Positions 22,801-34,800 of a DNA stretch of 64,000 nt are shown piece by piece. Position numbers and translations under genes: made by a program. The DNA is from Klebsormidium nitens (lineage: Eukaryota > Streptophyta > Klebsormidiophyceae > Klebsormidiales > Klebsormidiaceae). The notes under the pieces were generated by a model, which saw only the letters and a list, made by a program, of their open reading frames with translations, had not been told where the DNA came from and made no database searches. How positions within the stretch are numbered: position 1 is the stretch's first letter; each line of letters begins with the position of its first letter. Location of the stretch: contig DF237427.1 in assembly GCA_000708835.1 (NCBI GenBank), positions 1 to 64,000 on the forward strand, given 5' to 3'.

Positions 22801-25800
22801 GCATGTGGGAGGGGGAGGGAACTTTGATAACGAACTCCAGAAGATTGTGCGTCGGCTTTCCTCCTCACTACTTCCGCATCCTTGTCTAGAACCGCTCGTT
22901 CCACCTCCCCCCTTGGCCGCCTTGAGTCGCCGCGTTTTCAGTTTTGAAACAAAACGAGCATATGGGCGGGGGTTGGGAACTCAACAAGGAACTCCAGAAC
23001 ATTGTTCGTCGGCTTACCTTTTAGCAAGTTCCGCATCCTTGTCCAAAACCGCTCCTTCCACCTCGGCCTTTGCCGCTATGAGTTGCAGCGTGTCAGCTTG
23101 AAGCAGAATGAGCCTCTGAAGCAAGGGGGCGGACACAGAAAAAGTAACCAAAATTTTGCGCGTCAGTTTACCATTTAGCGAGTTCCGCATCCTTGTCCAA
23201 AACAGCCCCTTCAACCTCCGCCTTTGCCGCCTTGAGTCGCCGCGTGTCCCCCTCTATGCGTTCCCTCTCCCGCGCCTGCCGCTCTGCAGTTGCCTGCGCC
23301 TCGGCGACCATTCCCCGGGCGGCCTTCAACTGCGCCGCGGCGGCTGCTTGAGTCTCGGCGACAGTTTTCTTTTCTTCTTCCTGCAAAAGGAATCAAGGCA
23401 TATTATCACTTCTCTCTACTCTTGAATCTTCGGGTGTTCAATGAGCAACCTGTTTGGCCAGGTCCAGCGCGAAAAGGTCAGGACAGATACGCTCGGAGAA
23501 GCCTACACTGCGGTGACCATTCCTGGGCAGCCTTCTATCTGAGCAGTCGCCAGCCGCTTGAGTGTTCATGACCGCGCGCTTCACGTCCTTTGATAAAGAA
23601 GACGAAACCAGTTTCCCAAGATCGCGCACTTCTTCCCCAAGCCGTAAAGCTGATCACCCTGAAACCCTTAACTCTAAGAAACATAGTCATTCCCAAAGAA
23701 AGGAAAAACAACCGATGTTAAGAATCTATCTAAGTTTGGACAGAGGACTGGGAGCAAGTAAAGGCATATGCTTATGATGGCCCCGTTCCGGAGGAATCGT
23801 CTCTGCACTTGTCCGCACTTCGGCGACCAATACCCGAACGCTGCAGCTGCGTGTTCAATTTAAATGTTTGAGCGACCAACAAAGAGGAGACAAAAGCCCT
23901 GGAAAAATGAAACAAGACTTACCAGCTCCTTTTTCTTCCCCTCCAGTTCTTCCTCCGCCCTCTGCAGCTTTGCCTTCAGCCGCGCCTGTTCCTCCTCCCT
24001 CTCTTTTCTCCTCTTCTCTAGTTGTCGCTCCTTCTCTTCGACGACCTCCAGCCGTCTCGCGGCCGCCTGCTGCGCCTCCTCCGCGCGCTCCTCCAAAGCG
24101 CGCGCGCGCTCGGCGCGCGCTTCCAGCTCCTGGCTGCGGAAGGAGGTCTTCTCCTCGGTGGTCATGAACTCCCGCTTCATCTGCATTTCAAGATGTGCTT
24201 GCTTGATTGTACGTACATGTTATTAAGAAAATCGTTTTACTTTTTCGTTATCTGTTTGAGAAGACAGGAACGCTTTGATTATGTATATTTAGACAGTCCG
24301 TTCCAAACGGTTCCAGCTCCGGGCTGCGAAAGCCGGTCTTCTCCTCGGTTCCTATGGATCCTCGCTATGTCTTTAAAGTCGGAAACGCTGGCAGTAATGA
24401 TACAGTTGCGGAAAGTGGCGGCGCTATCTGATAGAATGAAAGTCGACTTCAGACACGAACTGCCGGTTTTTTAGCTGAGGAAGGCGGTTTCCTTGGTCGG
24501 TGATACTGAATATCCCTCACATCTGCAAGCGGACTCAAAAGCGAAAGCATTTAAATTTTGCGAGGTAAGCCGAGAGGTTACGGTGATAAGAACGAGAATG
24601 TCAACACGAGCGTCGATTCAGAAAGCTTTCACCTCGCGCCCTAACTGCACAGACGGGCCTTCCACTTTGAAAAACCTCTGGTACCGGGACCCTCGGCCGG
24701 ATATATCCCATCCAATGATCCAAAAGAACATCAAAGCAGAGGTTCGCCTCAACAGTTGTGAACAAACGCCATCAAGAGCACCGCAACCAGTTACCTGCGA
24801 CTCTCTCTGCGCCATCTCCTTCTCCCGCCTCGCCATAAGTTGCTCCAACCGGGTAGCCGCTTCTTCCCGGTTAGCCACTTTCGCAGCCAGTTCCTCCACC
24901 GCTGACTCTCGGGCCCGAACCTCCGCGAGAGCCCCTTCAAGTTTCCGGGCCTCCTCTTTCGCGGCCGCCTCGCGCAGATTGGCGTCCTGTAGAGAAACGA
25001 GCTGACGTCTCAGCAACTGTCCTTTCTTAGGTTCCATACTGTTACTGCCAACTTCCGGGCACAAACGCCTGCGAGAGCCGCTTCGAGCTTTTTGGCCACT
25101 CCTTCTGCGGCCGCTTCGCGCAGATGGCGTTCTAAAAAGCAAGGAGGGGACGTTCAAGGCAAGCAGCTGGCGTCTAAGGGCATTATCGTGTTCGTCGACG
25201 TGTGTGCTTTGACGTGCGCCAGATACGCTTCGAATATCAAATAGGCAGGTCTCTTCTTTCGCGACTGTCTCGCGCGTTTTACCGCCTAAAGACGTTGTGT
25301 GAGCGCAAACTAAGGTCAGCGTATGTCACAAGTCTGGTGCCCTGGATGTGCATCAATCACGGCTTCGCATCCGCCGACAGCCGCCTTCAGAGAGTGTCCG
25401 GACGAGCAAAGAAAGGTCATTAGAGAGCATCAGCGTATCGACGCAGCAACGCATGCAACCACCGAGCTCACTGAAGAGAAGAAGCGAGCGAACTGCAGTG
25501 GAAGCTCTCGCAGCCGCTCTCTCACAGCAAGCTCTTTGTCACTTTGCCTCCCGCCTTCTCTGGGTTTGATTCGTACTTTGATTCGTAGTTTGATTCGTAG
25601 TTTGATTAGTAGCTGCAAGTATATGCTCCTAATAGATTGGAATTTTTGGACTGCGAAGCCAATCACAAAATCGGTCGCACGCTCTTCTGTCATAGCAGCC
25701 AGCCCTTCTTTTCGCTAAGCTGGTCGCTTCCGCTGCTGCCCACTTCGGCTTTCCAGCAGCTGAAACCTTCCCCAAACCAGAGCGGCAAGGCTTTCATAAG

Positions 25801-28800
25801 GAGTCCCGATCTTAGAGAGCATTCTCACCTGCTCTCTTTTCCTCGCGGCCAGCTCTTTCTTCTCTGCTATGCTTCCCGCCTCCGCTGCTGCCGCCTTCAA
25901 CTTCTCGGCCGCCACCTTTTCGTCCAGTGCCCGCTCCTCTGCTTTCCGCGCCTCGGATCGCAGAGTCTGTCCTTCTAGTTCCAGCTGAAGAGAGCAGACA
26001 AGGAATGACGTCAGAGAACCCGTCATGGTCTGTAGCTTGGGAACCATTTCGAGCGCGAAGGTCGTGATTACGGCCGTTTGAAGAGCCGAGAGAGAAGCTA
26101 CCCTTCAATGCCCACCTCTGTTTCACAAGGCGTGACACAAGCATGTGAGGAGTGCTGCTTGTTCAACTCTCAAACGTGTCTAACTCCCGCTTTGCTGCAC
26201 AGTTTCAGTGTTCAAGACCAGGAGTTTAGAGGCCCCAAGGGCTCGACGGGGTGCATTGCGATCGATTAGACGTGTTCCAGCCTCCAATGCTACTCATACT
26301 TGATTCCAATGCTTTTCACATCATTCAGAAGAAGGTAGTCCTTCCATAACCCGGTTGACTATCGTCTCTGGGTCATAAAAAACGTTCCTCGTGCCTTTGC
26401 GAGGAGAAACTTTTCAAACAGTGGCGACAAGCCTCTTTTTGGATTCTCTGAAAGAAACGCTGGTTGTCTCGCGCGCTCTCGTCGATTTTTGCAGTGTCCT
26501 GGAGCTTTCCCCCTGACCTGGAGATCCTGAGATAGAGTTGAGCAACCTTTGGTTCAGCAGAATAGAAAGCGACTCGCTCCTCACCTCGTCTCGATCTAGC
26601 CGCAGCTTGTCCTGTCCGCTCTTGAGCGCCCTCTCCCGCTCTTCGCACTTCTCTTCCCGCACTTTCATCAGCTCGCTGCTCCCTATAGCGTCCCGTTTCA
26701 AGCGCTCCTCTTCCGCTGCTACTGACCGCTCCCGCCTGGCGACTTCCGCTAAAGCAGTGCCAGTTTCAGCGCGTTCTTTCCTCGCTGCTTCCAACGCCAA
26801 ACGACCCTCTGCAGAGCGGGAAGGATCGATGTTTAGGCCTGCTTTTCTTCTGATGATACTCAGCTTTTTATGCTTGGAGTTTTAGGTGTAACATCTCTTT
26901 TTCTGCTGTTACTGACCACTCTCGCCGTGCCACCTCAGCAAGGACGGTACCAGTCTCCGCGCGTTCTTTTCCGGCGGCTTCTAAAGGCAGACGACCCTCT
27001 GGAAAGAAAAGAAACATCTAGTTTGGAGCTATTCAGGGTGTAGATTAGTCTCCGTTCGATGTTTCGAGCCTTCTGACAGATGGCTCTATTGCTGTCACTG
27101 ACCGCTCCCTTCTTGTGACTTCCGCCAGACCAGTTGCGCTTCAGAGCGTTTTTTCCTTGCGGCTTGGAACGCGAGACGACCTCTGCAAAGATCAAGGGAT
27201 GTGATTTTCGGACTTTTCGAAATATTGGATACTTTGTTCCAACGCTCGAGCTTTTGGTTAACGGGTCTTCATTTGCTGCCACGGACCGCTTTCGCCGCGT
27301 CCCGTCACCAAGGGCGGTACCCGCCTCAGCGCGTTCTTTCCTAGCGGCTTCTAACGCCTGACGACCCTCCTGTTTAAGGTTGGAAAGGAGGTTTGAGATA
27401 AGTTGCGTGCACATTTCGTGTATTTGAGGAACGCAAACGGCTTTTCTTCCGCCCATACCGAGCGCCCTCGCCGTGCCACGTCAGCAAGGGCAGTGCACGT
27501 CTCAGCGCGCCCTTTTCGTGCGGCTTCTAAAGCCGGACGTCAATTTGGAAAGAAAGAAGCAACTATTCATGGTTTGAATGGTCCGGGTATACGGCTTTGG
27601 CTTCTGGTGCACCGCTCCTCTTCCGCTGCTACATAACGCTCCGGTCGCGCCACAACCGGGCGATTGTCTTGCGGCTTCATACGCCAGACGACCCTTTGAT
27701 CGAGGTTGGGAAGGGCAATCTGACAACTGAATAGGATGACGGATTCTGCTTAATGGTTAATGGCACCTCGTGTGAGCGACTAGACACTCCTGCCGGGCCA
27801 CCTCGGTATAGGCGACTGGCTCAAAATCTCTTTTTGCGCCGCTTTCAGAGCGGCTGACATGATGAACGTTACGACGAAGCAACTTTTGGGCAAGAGTAAC
27901 TCGTAGGGGTCAGGCGACTTTGACGAATTTGCAGCCGCAGCTTACAAAACATAAATACAAACGGGTCGAGATAGCGGAAGTACGCACCACGGATTCTTGA
28001 ATCCAGGCTGACCAGCCTCTTTTCCCGTGTGCGGTTTCCACGATCAGGGGACGATCAACTGAAACAAACCGGATGGTCCGGCTTTCTAAAGATAACGACA
28101 GCAAAAACGTTGCCCAAGTGAGGGGAGCCACGTGCCCTTACCTGCCAGCATCTTGGCAGCCTTCTCCTCCCGTCGCGCGTTTTCTTCGCCCATTGACTCC
28201 TCCCGTGCCTCGATCTCCCGCTTCAGCGACTCCATCTCCTTGCTCTGGAAAAACAGAAACGCGGTGTCAATGTAAGAGATGCTCAAACATGACTTGGGAC
28301 TGGATCTGAAGTGCGACGTTGTTGGACGGACGGTCGGCCAGCATCTTTCTTTCAGCGACTCCATCTACTCGTTGAGGAAAGCAGAAATGTGGTGCCAAAG
28401 GAGCTGGTCTGATTTGGATCACAAGAGAGGGTTGCCGTTAGAGGACTCTCTCGTTGAGCAGGAACCGAGAAGAGAGGTTTCGCTCCCGAAACACCCTGAA
28501 AAGAGAGTTTTGTCACACGATTGTGATAGTGACCAGCTTCGAGATCAGAAACGTCGTTGTGGAGGTCGTCCGTGTTGAGAACCGGGTTCTCCAGCAGAGA
28601 CCGCCCGGTCGAAGCCAACGAATTTGCGGTGGAAAGTACCGGGATGGCTCCCGCTGTATCTTAGCCGCTCCTCCCCTTCCTTGGACGTTCTGCCGGGACT
28701 TTCGCAGTCGCTTTCAAAAGCCGACTACTTTTGAAGCTCTGACATGTTCAGCGGGCAAATGGTAAAGGGAACAAAGAACAAACATGTTTTTTTCGTTGTC

Positions 28801-31800
28801 CAGGAAACTGATAATGGTACGAAGTTCCGTACCCATTCTTGAGCCTCCACCGCTGCTTTGGCCCTCTCGTCCTTGAGCGAGCGCTCCCGCGCCTCTAGTT
28901 GCTCGCGCGCTTCCTGCAGACGCGCCTCGTCCGCACGTGCGGCATCCATGCGCGACGATGCTTCGGCCATCTGCAGAACAGAAAGCACCTGTTAGCCAAG
29001 CTTGTCTCGATCCTGTTAGAAGATGTACTGCATGCATACGCGACGATGCTTCTGCCATCTGCTGAAACAGGGCTGCATTATTCAAATCTTCCATCCATCA
29101 TAAAGCGGTATCTTGGAATGTTTATTGGACAAAAGTAACTCGCCCGATTTCAGGCACACCAGCGTCTATTAGGGAGGGAGGTTTCACCGTACGGGGAATG
29201 ATCTTTACATTTGAGTCATACTTCGCGTGCATTTCTCAAGTGAAGCCCGTTGCGAAAGCCACACCTCGTTACAAGCATTTTAGGGGGCCATATGCAAGGT
29301 CACCCATATACCAAATGCATCAGAGAAGGTGCCATTCTTATAGAGCTGTCTTGACCTTTCAACCTGTCACTGAAATGGGGTTCAGTCTCAATCTTTCTAA
29401 CGCGCAAACACTAAAAGTTTCTCACCATCGATTTTGCGGCCGCCACCTGTTTGTTCCGCTTCTCTTCTTGCTCCTTCCACTCCCTTCTCTCCTTCAGTGC
29501 GTCATCCTGTTCATTTCGCGCGTCATCTAACCGCTTCTTGAGCTCCTCCTGTTGCGCCGCCACAGCTCTCTCTCGCCCAACCAGTGCGGCCTCTCTGCAA
29601 AGAGCCGAAATCCCGTTCAGACATTCCGTTGAGCTTACGGTTTCATTTTGTTCAGCCGCTTCTTCGGATCCTCCTGTTGCGTCGCCACCGCTCGCTCTTG
29701 CCCAAATAGTGCGGCCTCTCTGCAGGGCACCGGATATGGATTCAGCGTACTGGCAAGTCAACCCCGAAATCTTTACCGGTATCGTAAGCATGAGGACAGC
29801 TGCCGTTTCTTCAGCTCTTCCTGTTGAGCTGCCGCCGCTCTCTCGCGTCCCACCAGTGCAGCCTCACTGCAAAGAGCCAGGATCCCGTTTCAGACATTCC
29901 GTTGATCTTCCGTTTCCGTTGCAGAGATAGAAGTCTGTCCAGCGGCTTCTTCAGCCCCTCCTGTTGCGCCGCCACAGCTCGCTCTCGCCCCACCAGTGCG
30001 GCCTCTCTGCACAGAACCAGAATTCAAGACAGACGTTCGGTTGACCTTCCGGTTCCATTTTGAACTAGAAGTCTGTGCAGCCGTTTCTCCAGCTTCTTCT
30101 GTTGCGCTGCCACAGCTGGCTCTCACCCCACCAGTCCGGCTCTCTGCAGTGAACCAGAGTATGTTCCGCTGATGTTCCGTTCCCCTGGCGTTCAGTCAGC
30201 TGCAGTTTCGTTTAAATGGGACGTTACAATATAAGAGAGATAATGCATCAATCACCCCTGTTGCACCGGCCCGGCCCGCTCTCGTCCCAGCAGCGCAGCT
30301 TGTGAAAAGTCCGGGCATGATGTGCAGGAAACTACGTTCAGAACAGCCTGACTCTCCTAAAAATCCAGTCATGAATGTCTCAGCTCTTCTCAAAGTGTGT
30401 GCCTGTTTTACGGACTTCAGGATGCAGATACCGATCAGGGACACCCGCAAGCTCCTTTCTGTCGCCCTAGCAAAGTCCTCAACCTGAAACGTGTCGCCTC
30501 TACGCCCGTGCTCGGAGCTGCAACGAGTGCCCCACACCAGAAAGTTCTTTCACTTAAGAGAAGGTTGCAGGTCTGCTACCGGACAATTTGACGAACTAAG
30601 CGGCTGGCCTGCACCACAATCAGACCGAGATTAAAACCAAGCTAAGACCAGGCAGAAACTACGGTCCCAGGACCTTTTTCTGGGCAGATTCGCACCCCAA
30701 AGGTCACCATTCTCTCACTTACGGCTCCACTAGCGCAGGCGATCTCTCACCTCACGCCCAGCACGCGCTTCGCTTCCTCGATCTGCTGCATCGCGCGCTT
30801 CGCCTTCTCTCCCTCCGCCTCCAGCCCCCTCTCCTTTTCTCCCACCCCTAGTTCGCGCGCCACCACCTTTTCGTGCATCTTCTCCAAGGCCCTGTCCCGA
30901 TCGTCCAACGTCTTTTTCCGCGCCTCTAGTTCTGTCTCTTTCTCCCGCGCTCTTTCCAACAGGGCCTCCGCCTCTTCCGCTTGGCGCGTGAGCTCCTCCG
31001 ACCGCTTGTTCTGCGCCTCACGCAGTTTCTGCAGCGCTTTTTCCTCCCGCTCTAGTTTCTGGGCGTGCTGGAGTGCCGCGGTCTCGGCGGCGGCAGTGGA
31101 TTTTTGAAGCGTCTCAATGCGCTCCATAAGCATCGCGCGGTCGATGTCCAGCTGCGCGTGGCGGGCCGAGACGCGCGCTTCACTAGCCTGCAGAAACAAA
31201 GGTCGATGTCAGGTTCTGATTGCCCCGATAATCCTTGACAAAGTGCTCTCAAGATGTACCTCTCAATTGACACTCGAGAAGAGGTAAGAGGCAGGTCAAC
31301 TTTGGCGATATGAGGCGCTCTATGAGGATTGCGCGGTCAATGTTGAGCGTGGCGGCGGAGACGCGCCTTCGCTAGCCTGCAGATGAGAGTGGTGTTCCTT
31401 TAGGGTTTTGTCCTTCGCAAAACTAACCTACACCTCGTTTTAAACAGGCCCTCTCTTTCTACAAGCCGTAAGATGGTACAGTGTCAGCCGTTTCTGCGCT
31501 TCCGAAACGCGTCGTGAGCATATGTAAGGTCGAGGAAAGCATATGCCAGAACGCCTTTTGTACATACCTGGACAGAAGACGGTCGTAAGTAGGTCTATTA
31601 CTTCCTTGTACCCTTTTCTGAGCACCTCTCTCCTCCTTCCGAAGAAGCAGAAACAACGGAGCAAAGGAGGGTGTTTTTCACCCACCTTCAAGGCCTCGTT
31701 CCGCGCCTCTAGGTCGTCTTCCGCCGCGGCCAGCTTCCGTTCCTTGTCGGCCACTTCCGTTTCCCGCAGCTCGAGCGCCGCGCGCGCACCCTCTACCATC

Positions 31801-34800
31801 TCCTTCGCGCGCCGCTCGCGTTGGCCAGCTTCTTCTTCTCGTCGCTCTAGAGCCAGCTCGTGTTCTGCTGCTTCCTGTAGAGAGACGGAAGGGGTAAACG
31901 TCGTGAGATGAGAACGAATGACGTAAGAAACGTGACAGATTGCAGTCTCTGAGTAGGAATCAGCATTTCAAGAAATATCCAATCGCTGCTTCATCTCCTT
32001 TGCGCGCCGCCGGCCTCCTCTTTTTTGCGCCGCTCTAAAGCTAGCTCGTGTTCTGCCGCTTCCTGTAGGGCGGAAACACGACAGAGTTTAGGACAGATGC
32101 AAGCGATTATATCGAAGGTCCAGTTTGAGCAGCTCTTAAGCGCCACTCGCGCACTCTCCCCCATCTCTTTCCGGCGCTGGCTCGCGCCGCCCCGCCTCTT
32201 CTTTGCAGTACTCCAGCACTAGCTCGTATTCCATCCCTTCCATAGGGCGGAAAGTCTTAGGGACGTGCAGACAGAACGATGTACAAAGCGAGGACAGACT
32301 GCAGAATAATTGGACACTAAAAGAGGGCCAGGTCTGAGCTATCTTGAGCGCCGCTGGCCACACCTAGTCTCCCCTCTACTCCGCACACTCCACCACCTAA
32401 ATCACGCCGTCCCTCTTGTTGTTACCGCGTCGTACTGTTTGTCGGAAACCTGAAAAGTGAGTCCTTCACTGAAACGAAGAGGAGCAGACTTCGGCACGCC
32501 ATGTTCAAGAGGCGGCTCATCGTCTCTTCTCTTTCCGCGCACTCCGCGCCTTTGCTCGCGACGTCTCGCTCCCAGTTCGTTGTCGCCTCATGCTTTCGTG
32601 AGGGACCCAGAAAGAGGTACCCAGAAACTTCGTCGAAGAAATGTAAAGAGCACCCTACCTTCAAGTGACGACTCATCGTCTCCTCTCTTTCCGCACACTC
32701 CGCCTCTCGGTTTGCGACGTCTCGTTCCCGCTTCGTGATCGCCTCGACGGTCTCCCGGCACTCTCGCGCGGCAGCTTCCGTCTCCTGACGTTGCATGTCC
32801 ATTTCGCTGACGGCAGCCTCCATCGCCGTAAACCGCTCCGTTAAGGCGGTCTGGGCTGCGGCGATCTCACGTCGTTGTTCCTCCTGATTGAGAGTCAACA
32901 GAAACAGGGTTAAGAATTTTGGACACGCGCGGAAATATCACGTCTCGTATTTCGACGATATCACGGTTTTCTTGACGTTGCATGTCCATGTCACTGACGG
33001 TTGCCTCCATCGCTGAAAACCGCTCCTTCAAGCCGCTCTCAGCTGCGGCGATCTCGCGCCTCTGCTCCTTCCGATGAAGAGTAGACCAGAAACAGACTCA
33101 ATAAGAGCGACTCGCGTCGCCACGTGAAGTCTCAGATTGTGAAACATGTCTAAGGCTGACGAAATCGATCTGTCGCTGACGGCAGCCGCAATTGCCGTAG
33201 ACCGCTCCGGTCAGGGCGGTATTGGCTGTGGCAATCTAGTCGTTGCTACTTCTGTGAAGAGATACATTTGCGAGTTTGCAAAGGCAGCTCTATGGATCAA
33301 CCAGAACTTGAGAATGTGGAAGTTCTCAATCTGCCGCAAGTTCGATTCGATGCAACCTGCTTCTGGCCTGTGTGCATCCAGCAATATTCCAACTTCGACC
33401 GTGATAGAGCTAAAAGGAGGACCGGAAAATCAACGTATCAGAAAAGAACACTAGGACTCTTTTTCTGTTTTTTTTACACACACAAGAACCAAAATGAACA
33501 TTAGGATGCCCCACCAGCTTCTTGGCTTCCAGGGCGAGGCTGTCCCGCTGCGCCGCGACATGCTTGTATCGCTCTTTAACGTCTTCTTCTCTTTTACGCA
33601 GCAGCTTCTCGTTTTCCTCCTCTTGCCGCTGCACGTTCCGGATCATCAGCTCCATCTCTTTTCGCCGCTCCTCCAATCTGAAAGCAGACGAGAAACAGTC
33701 GCGTCAATGGTGCTATGCCGTTATGTTCAGCAGTCGTTCGTAGCCCTCCCTCGCATCATTTGAAAGCGCAAAACCGGAGCCTTCTCATGATCTGCTCTAT
33801 TGTCCGTTGTTTCGCCCCTTCTCCAATGGCGTTCTTCCTTCGTGCCCGCTTTCGGCGCCTCCAAAGCGAAACGCCTCCGATCTACGTGAATGCGAGAATC
33901 AAGAACTGAGTACCGATACAAACACTTCAATTCTCACCTGATTTTAAATCTTTCCTTCTGCCCCGACCCCTCCTTTCCGTCCCACTCCACGCCTATAACT
34001 CTTTGCGATGCAGAAAGCTCACCCTAATTCTAGGGTGTCAGAGCAAAAAGCCTAAAAGGTCAGGTCCTCAAACGTTTCAAACCTTAGCTGTCTCGGCCCT
34101 TTCTTTCTGCCTTGCCCTTCCTTTCTTTTACTTTCCACGCCCTCCATCTCGACCTTCGCCGCCTCCTCCAATCCCGACACCCAAACCCCCGTCACACAAC
34201 TAAACCAAACCAAACCGAACCAGACCAAACCAAACCAAACCAAACCTCGTTCGAAGTTTCAGAAGCCTCCCATGCTTACCTCGTTTCCGCCCTTTCTTTC
34301 TGTTCCCGCCCTTCCTTCCTCTCCCGTTCCACTCCCTCCATCTCGACCTTTGCCGCCTCCTCCAACCGTCTCGCGCTCTTCTCCTTCTCGCTCGCCTCCA
34401 TCAAGAGCGCGCGCGCGCGCGCGGCCTCAGCATGCGCGCGCTCGGCGTCGGCGCGCGCGCGCTCCTCCTCGCTCTGGAGGCGCTCCTCCCGGCGGCTCAC
34501 GGCGATCTCGCGCGCGCTCAGGCTGGCCTGGCGGTCCTTGAGCTCGCGCACAGCAGCGTCCAAATCCTGTAAATCAGGAGATTGGTTGTCAATCACTCAC
34601 TTCTCTTTCGTTTATCGTTGGGTTTTTCAGATGGTTGAGGTTTTCCGAGAAACGCTGACAGGCCGTCACAACATGGGGTGGTTGGTTTGCCGTACTTCAA
34701 GCTTGGGCTCTGCTGCATTGACATCGGCGAGTTGGAGTAGATTCATTGCATTCCGACATCCTATCCAACCGGAAAGACCTTAAGAGACCAAACGGGATTT

